This document shows positions 27,244 to 35,851 of a DNA stretch of 64,000 bases, one piece after another. This DNA is from Amphritea balenae. GTDB lineage: Bacteria > Pseudomonadota > Gammaproteobacteria > Pseudomonadales > Balneatricaceae. The position numbers and the translations under genes are program-made. The stretch spans positions 62,001-126,000 of the forward strand of contig NZ_RQXV01000004.1 in the NCBI RefSeq assembly GCF_003858655.1, in the 5' to 3' direction. Each line of letters begins with the position of its first letter. The stretch's first letter is position 1. The notes under the pieces are model-generated. The model was not told where the DNA came from. It was given only the letters and a program-made list of their open reading frames with translations, and did no database searches.

Positions 27244-28410
27244 ATGCACAAGTGGACCAGAATAATTCGATTAATGGTACTGGCTTTGCTGAGCCTGACT
27301 TTGGCTGGATGTAGTGATCAGGAAAAGCAGGCTACTGAACTGCGTATCGGCCTGATTGCTCCAATCACCGGGCCACTCTCTAAAGTAGGTCAATCCTCAG
27401 TAGAGGCTGCCGAACTGGCCGTGAAAGAAATTAATAATGCTGGAGTACTGTCAACCTTGGAGGGGGCTGTCAGAGTGGTGCTGTTGATAGAAGATAGCCA
27501 GGATCAGCCGGCGATGGCCGTGAGTGCGGCCTTAACGCTGATTAATCGTGACCGTGTTAACGCAATTGTTGGCCCTCAGGTGAGCCGCAATGCTATTCCC
27601 GCTGCCAGGGTGGCTGAACGGGCACAAATACCGCTGATCAGTCCGGGTTCAACCCACCCCGATACCACCCGTGAAAAAGCCTGGGTGTTTCGGGTGGCCT
27701 TTATTGATACTTTTCAGGGCAAGGTTATGGCGCGGTTCGCTCACGAAGAGCTGAACCTGCAAAAAGTTGCTTTGTTGTTCGATATTACGAGCGAATACAA
27801 TCAGGGCCTGGCTGAAGTGTTTAAAGCCACCTTCGAAGAATTAGGCGGAGAGGTGGTGGCGTTCGAGCCCTATACCCGGGATATGCCGGATGTTAGCGAA
27901 CAGCTGGCCCGGATAAGCCTGAGTGAGAGTCAGGCGTTGTTCCTGCCCAACTACCATAATGAGGTGCCCGATCAGGTACGTCAGGCTCGGGCAGCAGGCC
28001 TTCAAACACAACTTCTTGGTACTGACAGCTGGGCTCAGATCCCCACCGTTTATCGCCGTATTGTCGAGGGTGCGTATTTCAGTACCCACTACACCAGCAC
28101 GAGCACCGATCCAATGACTCTGGGATTTATCGCCCGCTATCGGCAAGCATATGATCGTACTCCGGATGATATTGCCGCGCTGACCTATGATGCTTTCGGC
28201 TTATTAGTTCAGGCTGTTCAAAATCAGGCCAGCATCGATCCCGGGTCTATCCGGGATGGTCTGGCGAAAAACGATAACTATCAGGGTGTAACCGGCAATC
28301 TGATCTATCGTGGCTCCGGAGATCCGGTAAAAAGTGCCGTCGTCATGCAAGTACGCGATGGCCAGTTCCTGTTCCACTCCAGAATAGAACCCGCAAAATC
28401 TGCCGATTGA
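27244..28410 (+). CDS. Lipoprotein substrate-binding protein (branched-chain amino acid/urea class)
   Basis: The ATG at 27244 is chosen: a GGGAG site precedes it and it starts a lipoprotein signal peptide with lipobox TLAGC. ~388 residues. The mature domain begins LRIGLIAPITGPLSKVGQSSVEAAELAVKEINNAG and keeps the Peripla_BP_6 pattern throughout (VGPQVSRNAIPAARVAE, PLISPGSTHPDTT). It lies directly after the adenylate cyclase gene with no transport partners, so a sensory role in the cyclase unit is plausible. It could instead serve a transporter encoded elsewhere. Confidence 0.87.
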   Translation: MHKWTRIIRLMVLALLSLTLAGCSDQEKQATELRIGLIAPITGPLSKVGQSSVEAAELAVKEINNAGVLSTLEGAVRVVLLIEDSQDQPAMAVSAALTLINRDRVNAIVGPQVSRNAIPAARVAERAQIPLISPGSTHPDTTREKAWVFRVAFIDTFQGKVMARFAHEELNLQKVALLFDITSEYNQGLAEVFKATFEELGGEVVAFEPYTRDMPDVSEQLARISLSESQALFLPNYHNEVPDQVRQARAAGLQTQLLGTDSWAQIPTVYRRIVEGAYFSTHYTSTSTDPMTLGFIARYRQAYDRTPDDIAALTYDAFGLLVQAVQNQASIDPGSIRDGLAKNDNYQGVTGNLIYRGSGDPVKSAVVMQVRDGQFLFHSRIEPAKSAD

Positions 28411-28501
28411 ATATAGGTCAGTTCTAAACGCCAGAGTAAGAAAATGGTTATGGCAGTTGATTTAATACTTCAACTATCTACTTAAAGGAGGAGATGAGGC
28501 T

Positions 28502-28594
28502 ATGCTTAAAAAGCTAAAGTTGCGGGTATCGTTTACGCTTTCATTGGTATCCGGTCTCTTAGTTATGACGCGGAGAAGAGGAGATGGGCATTAA
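28502..28594 (+). CDS. Possible 30-residue peptide upstream of a small membrane protein
   Basis: An ATG follows a strong AAAGGAGGAG element (28484-28493) by eight bases. The peptide MLKKLKLRVSFTLSLVSGLL... is basic then hydrophobic, and its stop overlaps the start of the next small ORF. It could be a leader that couples translation of the 53-residue membrane protein, or a remnant. Coding status is uncertain. Confidence 0.35.
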   Translation: MLKKLKLRVSFTLSLVSGLLVMTRRRGDGH

Positions 28595-28745
28595 TAAATT
28601 ACTGAGATTTACCTTTAGCGTGATGTTGTTAATGGCGCTTTTCTATCTGGCTTTTTATGTGTTTGACCTGAAACCCGCGATTCATGCTGTTGCTGACGCT
28701 TTCAAAGGAATGTTGCCAACATCTACTCTTGGCTATGGCGGGTGA
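28584..28745 (+). CDS. 53-residue single-helix membrane protein
   Basis: ATG at 28584 preceded by GAAGAGGAG at a good spacing. The 53-residue product has a basic N terminus, one hydrophobic segment (SVMLLMALFYLAFYVF) and a short soluble tail LKPAIHAVADAFKGMLP. It aligns without gaps with another 53-residue ORF at 33370-33531: both share Ser12, YL.F at 21-24, LK at 29-30 and LP at 44-45. No function is known. Confidence 0.55.
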   Translation: MGINKLLRFTFSVMLLMALFYLAFYVFDLKPAIHAVADAFKGMLPTSTLGYGG

Positions 28746-28946
28746 TAGTCGCGGATTTAACCGAACTAAAATTAGAAGATGATATGAGCGGGGCCTGTTT
28801 GTATCTCAACGTTGGTCATAGATTGAACGTAAGCTGGAAGCTAAGCCCTGACTGCTCTCCTGCCACCTTCTACCCAAAGTTTGCACAAGGTTATCCACAG
28901 GAATATGGGGTAAGTATTACTGTGGATGTACAAGTCAGGCGGTTTT

Positions 28947-29567
28947 TTATTCAGTCTGAGACACGGCCTGTTTCAGTTCTATGCTGCTGTCCGCCATCCG
29001 GTCCACATCTTCTGTCTGATGGGTCACCATCAGTATGGTTTTGCCACTGGCTTTTGCGGTATTTCGGACCCAGGCTGTAGCCAGTTCTCGGGTATGGGGA
29101 TCCAGTTCGGCAAAAGGCTCGTCAAGCAGTACCAAAGGCTCGGGGCGCAGTAGTGTTCGGATCAGTGCGATACGTTGTCGTTGTCCGCCAGATAGTTCGC
29201 CGGGACGCTTATTCAGTTGCTGATCGACATCGAGCTGTGCTGCTGCTTCTAGTAGTTGTTCATAGGGGGTATCACCTGAAAAGCCCAGACAGAGATTTTC
29301 CTTTACGCTCAGGTGTTCGAATAAGTTGATGTCCTGAAATAGCAAACTCACCGGTCTTTGTTCGACGGCCAGCTTCAGCAAAGATTCTCCACGCCAGAGA
29401 ATATCGCCGGATCGGGGTTTTAGAAAGCCTGCGATAGCGTTAAATAAACTGGTTTTTCCGACACCACTGCGTCCCTGGATGGCCAGAATCTGGCCCTCCT
29501 TAATTTCGAAATTATAGGCTAGCAGCTGGTTGTCACGCTCCAGTGTCAGGGAGTCTATCTTAAGCAT
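28947..29567 (-). CDS. thiQ: Thiamine ABC transporter ATP-binding protein
   Basis: The ATG at 29567 (MLKIDSLTLERD) is preferred; the longer frame from 29600 would begin inside thiP. ~206 residues, the usual short ThiQ size. Walker A GRSGVGKTS, Q-loop LLFQDINLFEHLSV, signature LSGGQRQRIA and Walker B LVLLDEPFAELDP are complete. It overlaps thiP by 8 bp. It powers uptake of thiamine or its phosphates together with ThiP and ThiB. Confidence 0.95.
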   Translation of the reverse strand: MLKIDSLTLERDNQLLAYNFEIKEGQILAIQGRSGVGKTSLFNAIAGFLKPRSGDILWRGESLLKLAVEQRPVSLLFQDINLFEHLSVKENLCLGFSGDTPYEQLLEAAAQLDVDQQLNKRPGELSGGQRQRIALIRTLLRPEPLVLLDEPFAELDPHTRELATAWVRNTAKASGKTILMVTHQTEDVDRMADSSIELKQAVSQTE

Positions 29568-31170
29568 GGTGAGTTCCCTTAGTTGGGGGCTTTTTATCAC
29601 TGAGTTTATGGGGGCGTTGTAGCTGCTCTATCCCCCACAGGATCAGCGCGCAGAGGAGTAAAAGTAACAGCGATGCCAGGCTTGCCTCTGCGATCCGATA
29701 GGTGCCCGCGTAGCTATAAATAAGCCAGGGAAGGGTGGTCCAGTCCTGTGTTCCGAAGATGGAAAATATCGCCACATCGCCCATCGCCAGCACCAGAACC
29801 AGTGCAAATGTCGGGGCCAGTACCGAGCGCATGAAGGGCCATTCTATCTGTAACCGTTGCCATTGATTCAGTTTCAATGAGCGTGCCAGCAAGTGGTATT
29901 GGCTGTCGAATTGCAGTAGCCGGGGTTTCAGTTTCTGGATTGCGAAGGGTAAAACTACTGCTGTATTCAGTACCGCTACCCAGAGTATTCCCCATCGGTC
30001 CAGATCCATAAGCGGGAGCAGGAATACAAACAACCCTACAGATACCACCATGGCGGGGGCGACAAGGTTATGCACTGCCAGCCACTCAAATAGCAGCTGG
30101 CGGTGGCGCTGGCCACTAATCACGGCATCGCGCACCGGCTTCAGTGTTAAGTAAGCCAGGGTCAGGCCTCCCAGAGCGGCTGTTACCCCCAGGCCAATAC
30201 TAATCAGGGTGGGGTATAGTAGCTCGCTGAGCTCAAATCGCTTCAGCTCGTCTTCCAGTAGTCCAGGTAACAGTGCAAGTATGGGTAGCAAGAGAGCCAG
30301 CCAGGCTGCGAAATAGGTTAGTTGTAACAGTCGTTTTCCACTGCCTTTGGCTGAGGGCGTGTATGCCCGAGTATCCGTATCCACTGATAACCAGGCAGTT
30401 GTTCCCAGCCGGGAAATCAGCAGATAAAGGCCTCCGGCGATAAGCAGCTGGGCCCAGGCCAGCGTAAGGGCTTCCGGAATGTTGAAGTCATATTTCAGTG
30501 CCTGATAAATGGCGACTTCCAGGGTGGTGGAACGGGGGCCTCCCCCCAGTGTCAGGACTATGGCAAAACTGTTAAAACAGAGTATGAAAATAAAGCCGCA
30601 CAGCATCAGGGCAGCATGCTGCAAAGCTGGGAATTCAATTAATCTGAGTCGTTGTGCCAGAGTGAATTTCAATTGCGCTGCCAGTTTCCAGCTACTATCC
30701 GGAATCGCCTGAAGTTGCTGATACAGCACCCGCACTGCAAACGGCATATTCAATAATACGTGGGCCAGCAGAATACCGTTGAGGCCATAGAGGTTCCAGC
30801 GCTCACCCGTTATAGCATCCAGTAACGGAGTGGCCAGTCCAGAGCGTCCCAGTAGCGCGACCAACCCGGTGATCAGTACTAAGGTTGGCATGACAAAACA
30901 GAGCAGACACAGGCCGAGAAAGGAGCGACGTCCCGGCAGGTTTGGCAGATAAAACAGGGCGCGGGCAACAGGCCAGGCCAGGACCACAGAGATCAGGGCG
31001 CTAAGCAGTGCCTGCTTAAAGGTAAATTGCAGGATCTGATGAAAGTAGGGATCACTTAATAGTGTCCAGTCAGGTCCTTCGTTGCTCAGACCGATCAACC
31101 CCTGAAAGGCCAGCGCAGTTAACGTGACAACAGCGGTCAGTGCTAACCCCGCAGCGACTTTAATCAGCAT
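29560..31170 (-). CDS. thiP: Thiamine ABC transporter permease
   Basis: 536 residues with about twelve predicted membrane helices in two similar halves, the ThiP arrangement of two fused permease domains. EAA-like loops are visible after each half (FALLxQLQAIPDSSWKLAAQL; SLKLNQWQRLQIEWP). It lies 9 bp after thiB and overlaps thiQ, so the three genes form one operon controlled by the upstream TPP riboswitch. Confidence 0.94.
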   Translation of the reverse strand: MLIKVAAGLALTAVVTLTALAFQGLIGLSNEGPDWTLLSDPYFHQILQFTFKQALLSALISVVLAWPVARALFYLPNLPGRRSFLGLCLLCFVMPTLVLITGLVALLGRSGLATPLLDAITGERWNLYGLNGILLAHVLLNMPFAVRVLYQQLQAIPDSSWKLAAQLKFTLAQRLRLIEFPALQHAALMLCGFIFILCFNSFAIVLTLGGGPRSTTLEVAIYQALKYDFNIPEALTLAWAQLLIAGGLYLLISRLGTTAWLSVDTDTRAYTPSAKGSGKRLLQLTYFAAWLALLLPILALLPGLLEDELKRFELSELLYPTLISIGLGVTAALGGLTLAYLTLKPVRDAVISGQRHRQLLFEWLAVHNLVAPAMVVSVGLFVFLLPLMDLDRWGILWVAVLNTAVVLPFAIQKLKPRLLQFDSQYHLLARSLKLNQWQRLQIEWPFMRSVLAPTFALVLVLAMGDVAIFSIFGTQDWTTLPWLIYSYAGTYRIAEASLASLLLLLLCALILWGIEQLQRPHKLSDKKPPTKGTHHA

Positions 31171-31179
31171 CAGAAGTGG

Positions 31180-32157
31180 CTAACGTGCGGTTTCGCTGCG
31201 CCACTCTTTGATCCAGCGCCGGCGTTGCTGTGCTACTTCGGTGGGGGTGAATCCTATCCGCTCAGGCGCGATCAGTTGATCAAATACTTCGGGCAGTTCA
31301 ATACCCTCAATGACCGGTAGCATCCAGTTGCTGGTGGGTATGATTGTCTGGGCTTCGGTTGAAATGAGAAAGGCCAGGAAATCTCGTGCCAGTTCTGGAT
31401 TTGTACTGGTTCGGGTGATTGCCGCAACCTCTATCTGAGCAACGTGGCCTTCTTTAAACTGCGCGGCGCGATAGTGATCTTTGCCTTCAGCTACGACGTG
31501 ATAAGCCGGGGAGGTGTTGTAACTTAGTACGTAATCGGCATCGCCTTTCAGAAACAGACTGTAGGCTTCCCACCATCCTTTGGTCACCGTTACGGTATGT
31601 GGCGCCAGTTGTTGCCAGGCCTGATCAGCCTGCTCCCCATAAACTGATTTGACCCACAGCATCAGGCCTTGTCCCGGTGTGCTGGTGCGCGGATCCTGAT
31701 AGATGATGCTGGCGTCAGATTCGATAATCTGTTTCAGGGAGGTCGCAGGAGTAGTGATCTTCTGGCTATCGTATATAAAGGCGAAGTAGCCATAATCGAT
31801 CGGCAGAAAGTCTGTATCCTGCCATTGTAGCTCTTGTTTCAAACCGTTAAGTGGCTGTTGGTGGGGGATCACCAAACCTTCGCGGCGGGTTTCTTCGATG
31901 AGTGCGTCATCAATACCCAGAATTACGTCCGCTTTAGTTCGATCTTTCTCGATACGCAGCCGGTTAAGAATACTGACACCGTCTTCCACAGCGATATATT
32001 CCAGGTCACACTGACACTGCGCTTCAAACGCTTTTTCCAGCTGCGGTCCTGGGCCCCACTCAGAGACAAATGAATCATAAGTGTAAATCGTCAGGTCAGC
32101 CGCAAACACAGGGAGGCAGAGACTATAATATGCAACAAAGGTCAGTAGCTTTTTCAT
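31180..32157 (-). CDS. thiB: Thiamine-binding periplasmic protein
   Basis: 325 residues with signal peptide MKKLLTFVAYYSLCLPVFA. The mature protein begins DLTIYTYDSFVSEWGPGP, the characteristic TbpA/ThiB opening, and includes PIDYGYFAFIYD and a DYVLSYNTSPAYH segment typical of this family. The start codon lies about 45 bp downstream of the TPP riboswitch aptamer. It binds thiamine, thiamine phosphate and thiamine diphosphate and passes them to ThiP/ThiQ. Confidence 0.95.
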   Translation of the reverse strand: MKKLLTFVAYYSLCLPVFAADLTIYTYDSFVSEWGPGPQLEKAFEAQCQCDLEYIAVEDGVSILNRLRIEKDRTKADVILGIDDALIEETRREGLVIPHQQPLNGLKQELQWQDTDFLPIDYGYFAFIYDSQKITTPATSLKQIIESDASIIYQDPRTSTPGQGLMLWVKSVYGEQADQAWQQLAPHTVTVTKGWWEAYSLFLKGDADYVLSYNTSPAYHVVAEGKDHYRAAQFKEGHVAQIEVAAITRTSTNPELARDFLAFLISTEAQTIIPTSNWMLPVIEGIELPEVFDQLIAPERIGFTPTEVAQQRRRWIKEWRSETAR

Positions 32158-32202
32158 GATGCCTTCGACGGCGGGAAATCAAGCGAATATCCGGGAGATC
32201 AG

Positions 32203-32302
32203 CTTATTTCCTACGCCAGTAGTTAACTGGATCAGGTTCTACGGGTTAAACTCTCAGCCAATTGAGCAGACGGTTTATAGGCCTGCTTATTTTTAGCACC
32301 CC
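32203..32302 (-). promoter_or_regulatory. TPP riboswitch (Thi box) upstream of thiB
   Basis: Read on the minus strand: GGGGTGC at the 5' side, GGCTGAGA, then ACCCGTAGAACCTGATC, a CAGTTAACTACTGG helix and GCGTAGGAAA. These are the invariant parts of the thiamine pyrophosphate aptamer in the right order. No T-run terminator lies between it and thiB, but GCC/GGC pairing beside AAGG near the thiB start could hide the ribosome site, so control is probably at translation initiation. High TPP should turn off thiBPQ. Confidence 0.95.
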
Positions 32303-32346
32303 GATAAGATGTCGGACGATTTTACCGCACCGCCAGAGGAGAAGCT

Positions 32347-33264
32347 ATGATAACCGGGCCGGCCAGACAGATGCCTCCAGAACAACAAGATAACGACACT
32401 GATGATATGTCATCATCTTTTCAGGCCGTTAATGCTTTTCTGGGAATAGCGGCTATCTGGCAGCCGATCCAGACGGCGGGCTCTACTAACCGATTGTTCC
32501 GTACCAGGCTGGCAGACCGGCTGCTGGTGTTGCGTATAAACGCAGATGATAGTCGGGCATTTGGTGTTAATCGAATGACTGAGGCCGATGTTCTAAAGCT
32601 GATTCAGGCGTATGGCTGGGCTCCGAAAGTGTTGCATAACGACTGGCAGGCAGGCTGGTGTCTGATGAGTGATCATGGCGAATCATTCAATGCTGATGCT
32701 GAAGTTAGGCATGGGCCTGAGCAATCGTTTAGTTATGCTCAGGAGTTATTGTCGGCGGTCCGACAATGGCAGCAGATTCATAACGGTCCGGTGTTTGATT
32801 ATCCCACTTTGTATCAGCGCTATAGACGGTTGTTTGAAGGTGAAAAAAACAGTATCTGGATAGCCTTGCTGGAGGCTATTGAGCTAGTGAGTAAGCTGCT
32901 GCCCAAGGTGCCTGAATGTCTGACCCACCACGACCTTCATCGGGGGAATCTGTGTGTGGATAGAGGCCGGCTGGTGGTGCTGGACTGGGAGTATGCCGCG
33001 ATAGGTAATCCCTGGTTCGATGCGGCAGCATTGCACCGGCAGCTGGATATTCCGGCAAAGCAGATCGCTACTTTACCCGCCTGGCAGGCTGTAACACTGA
33101 CAGATTTTAAAGCCGGTTTGGCGTTGGCAGTTTGGCTTGCGGAAGCTCTGGAAGTTCTTTGGTATGAAGCCCGGGTAGATAAAAAGGGAGCGAACTCAGA
33201 CCGGAATGCTCAGACTGAAGCGCTGTTGAAAGTGAGTGCTGAGTTACTCTGCCGTTATGCATGA
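32347..33264 (+). CDS. Aminoglycoside-phosphotransferase-fold kinase, probably thiamine kinase (ThiK-like)
   Basis: 305 residues, start preceded by AGAGGAG. The kinase fold is recognised by SGxTNRLFRT-like start (AGSTNRLFR), the catalytic loop HHDLHRGNL and the metal-binding LDWEYA, as in choline/thiamine kinases. E. coli ThiK phosphorylates salvaged thiamine. The divergent location from the riboswitch-controlled thiBPQ operon supports this role here, though choline or ethanolamine kinase cannot be excluded. The gene itself does not appear to carry a Thi box. Confidence 0.75.
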   Translation: MITGPARQMPPEQQDNDTDDMSSSFQAVNAFLGIAAIWQPIQTAGSTNRLFRTRLADRLLVLRINADDSRAFGVNRMTEADVLKLIQAYGWAPKVLHNDWQAGWCLMSDHGESFNADAEVRHGPEQSFSYAQELLSAVRQWQQIHNGPVFDYPTLYQRYRRLFEGEKNSIWIALLEAIELVSKLLPKVPECLTHHDLHRGNLCVDRGRLVVLDWEYAAIGNPWFDAAALHRQLDIPAKQIATLPAWQAVTLTDFKAGLALAVWLAEALEVLWYEARVDKKGANSDRNAQTEALLKVSAELLCRYA

Positions 33265-33369
33265 TTGTTCTATTGTTGCATGGCTTCAATAGGAAGTTTT
33301 GAGCAGATTGTGATTTATCTTGTCTACTAGTCATGGGGAGTTTGCACTAGTAAATGACAGGGGGAGGGT

Positions 33370-33531
33370 ATGAATACAGAAAGAAGCAAGAAAAGGGTGA
33401 TCAGTATTTATGTACTGATATTAATCGTCTACCTGGTGTTTGAATACACCCCTCTGAAATATGAATTGTCCTGGATGATGCATAGTCTAATGAATGCTCT
33501 GCCATTCATTGATTATGATGTAGGCTTGTAG
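33370..33531 (+). CDS. 53-residue single-helix membrane protein, relative of the one at 28584
   Basis: The ATG at 33370 has GGGGAGGG just upstream. The product has a basic N terminus (TERSKKR), a hydrophobic stretch SIYVLILIVYLVF and a tail containing LK and ALP at the same positions as in the ORF at 28584. Length (53) and layout are identical; about eleven of 53 positions match without gaps. It is not part of any longer ORF. Function unknown. Confidence 0.55.
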   Translation: MNTERSKKRVISIYVLILIVYLVFEYTPLKYELSWMMHSLMNALPFIDYDVGL

Positions 33532-33697
33532 ATAGGTAAGTGCTGAGAGAAAGTCTATTTCGGCGCAGACACCTGGTTTTCTGAGTATGCTATTGTTCTG
33601 GCAGCATATTTTAATTCGTCTTACACTTCTGATATGACCGGTTGATGCTGGCAAGGTGGGGAACACTTTGGCGCGTATAACCAGATAACCGCTTTAT

Positions 33698-35851
33698 TTG
33701 GATATAGATTTGAAATCTCAACGGCTTCTTCCCATTGTATTGTTAGTCATTGCCTGCTCTGCGTTGCTAACCTGGCAGGCGGGTCGCTATGCCCATGACT
33801 GGTCGATGATTCAATTGAAAAGTGAGGGTGAAGACCGGTTGTTACAAGTGATTAGTCAGTTTCGATCGGCGTTAGGTGAGTATCAGTATCTTCCGTTTTT
33901 GATCTCCCAGAACCGGGAAGTTAAGAGTCTCCTATTGTCGCCAGCGCCGGATAAAATTGCCGAAGTCAGTCGCTATCTGGAACAAACAAACCTGGTTGCT
34001 GGTTCCACTGCGTTGTTTATTCTTGATACCCGGGGACGGGCTCAGGCCTTCAGTCACTGGCGCGAACAGCAGGATTTTTATCTTATCTCGCACGCTGAAA
34101 CACCTTACTTTGAACAAGCCAGAAAGGGGCAGCAGGGCGTTTATGCCGTATTGCCTGATGCCGCTTCCGGAGGTGCTTTTTATCTGTCAGCACCGGTCTA
34201 TAACCATAGCCGGTTTGCGGGTGCCGCGACTGTCCGTATTGATCTTCAACTGCTGCAGCCTGAGCTACCCCAGAACGAAAATTTTATTATCAGTCAGCAC
34301 GGAAAAGTGCTGCTGGCCAGCGATGAACGTTGGGCCTTAAATCCTCTGGATGAAGTATTGCAGCCTTTGCAGCAAGAGTCTCTGGGGGATGATACCGTCG
34401 TTGATATCAGGATGCTTGAAGACGGTAGAAAAGTGCTGGTGCAATCGGTGTTACTGGATGATCTGAGATGGGAAATTTCGGTTATCAGCAGTATTGAGGG
34501 GGTGCAACGCATAGGACGTACGGCCCGCTTGTACAGTCTGGGTGGTTGTATTGCGTTTTCACTATTGTTGCTGCTGTTGCGTGAGCGCCAATTAAAGAAT
34601 ATTTCCCGGCTGGAAACCCGTGAAGTTCTGGAACGCAATGAGGCCAACCAGCGCAACATAATTAATACGGCACATGTGGGTCTGATCTCTCTGAACGGAG
34701 CGGGTGAAATTCAGTTTATCAATCCGATGGCGATGAAGCTCTTTGGCGTCTCGATGCCACGGGTGTTGGGGTTATCGATCGAGCAGTTAATTGCGGCGGA
34801 TGCAGGGCATGGTCCGTTACGAAAAAACCTGGCACGAATTGGCAGCTCGGGTTTTGCGCCCATTACTGCGCTTGAGACGGTTGGCGTACGTTCGGATCAG
34901 ACCGCGTTTCCGATGTTGTTTTCGATTAAACAAATGGAGCAGCAGCCTGAAGCGATCTATCTGGTAACGGTGATAGATATAACCCCGAGGAAGCGACTTG
35001 AACGTGCGTTACAGCAGGCGAATGATCAGTTAGAAGAGAAGGTACTGGATCGTACTCAGGCCTTAAAAGAGGCACAGGATGAGCTGGTGCAGGCTGAAAA
35101 AATGGCGGCGCTGGGTCGTATGTCTTCAGCGGTAGTGCACGAGTTGAATCAACCTCTGACAGCCATGCGGACCTATATTTCTATTTGTCGCCACCTGTTG
35201 GCTCAGCGAAATGCCGGGCAGGAGAGCGTTGTTAATGATAATGACCCGCTGGATCAAAATCTGGATCTGATTAATAGTCTGACAGATCGTATGGCGCAGC
35301 TGACCCGGCAATTAAAGATCTTTGCTTATAAAAAGCCGGAGCAGCTAACGGCGGTAGATCCGGTCAGCGTACTGGATCAGTCGTTGCAGCTGTTTCGTGA
35401 GAGATTTGAGAATGACGGAATTAAGCTAGACTACCAGCGCCCTGATCAGGCGTTTAGTATTGCCGGTGATAATGCCCGGGTTGAACAGATCTTTGTTAAC
35501 CTGATAAAAAATGCCTGTGATGCGATGGCTTCAGTTGCAAGTAAAGAGCATAAGTTACACATATCGATAACGGCACCTGAGGAGTCAGCTGCGTATATCA
35601 GAATCCGTATAGCTGATACCGGGCCGGGGATTGAAAATCAGGACTTCGGACACCTTTTTGAACCTTTTTTTACAACTAAAAGTATGGGGGATGGATTGGG
35701 GCTGGGTTTATCAATTGTGAAGTCGATAGTTACCGATCTCCAGGGTGAAGTCAGAGCCTCTAATTCCCAGACAGGCGGCGCATGCTTTGAGGTACGTCTG
35801 CTGAAATATCAACATGATGATTTAACAGTGCAAGCGGAGCAAAGTGCATGA
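33698..35851 (+). CDS. dctB: C4-dicarboxylate-type sensor histidine kinase
   Basis: 717 residues from a TTG at 33698; another TTG at 33710 begins at the Lys before the first hydrophobic segment, so the exact start is unsure. TM helix near 12-30, a periplasmic double-PAS/Cache domain, TM helix near 280-296, a PAS domain (GEIQFINPMAMKLFG), a coiled coil, then the kinase: VVHELNQPLTAMRTY with the phospho-acceptor His, NLIKNACDAM, DTGPGI and GLGLGLSIVKS. This is the DctB layout. It controls the adjacent DctD, with a 4-bp overlap (ATGA). Confidence 0.9.
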   Translation: MDIDLKSQRLLPIVLLVIACSALLTWQAGRYAHDWSMIQLKSEGEDRLLQVISQFRSALGEYQYLPFLISQNREVKSLLLSPAPDKIAEVSRYLEQTNLVAGSTALFILDTRGRAQAFSHWREQQDFYLISHAETPYFEQARKGQQGVYAVLPDAASGGAFYLSAPVYNHSRFAGAATVRIDLQLLQPELPQNENFIISQHGKVLLASDERWALNPLDEVLQPLQQESLGDDTVVDIRMLEDGRKVLVQSVLLDDLRWEISVISSIEGVQRIGRTARLYSLGGCIAFSLLLLLLRERQLKNISRLETREVLERNEANQRNIINTAHVGLISLNGAGEIQFINPMAMKLFGVSMPRVLGLSIEQLIAADAGHGPLRKNLARIGSSGFAPITALETVGVRSDQTAFPMLFSIKQMEQQPEAIYLVTVIDITPRKRLERALQQANDQLEEKVLDRTQALKEAQDELVQAEKMAALGRMSSAVVHELNQPLTAMRTYISICRHLLAQRNAGQESVVNDNDPLDQNLDLINSLTDRMAQLTRQLKIFAYKKPEQLTAVDPVSVLDQSLQLFRERFENDGIKLDYQRPDQAFSIAGDNARVEQIFVNLIKNACDAMASVASKEHKLHISITAPEESAAYIRIRIADTGPGIENQDFGHLFEPFFTTKSMGDGLGLGLSIVKSIVTDLQGEVRASNSQTGGACFEVRLLKYQHDDLTVQAEQSA

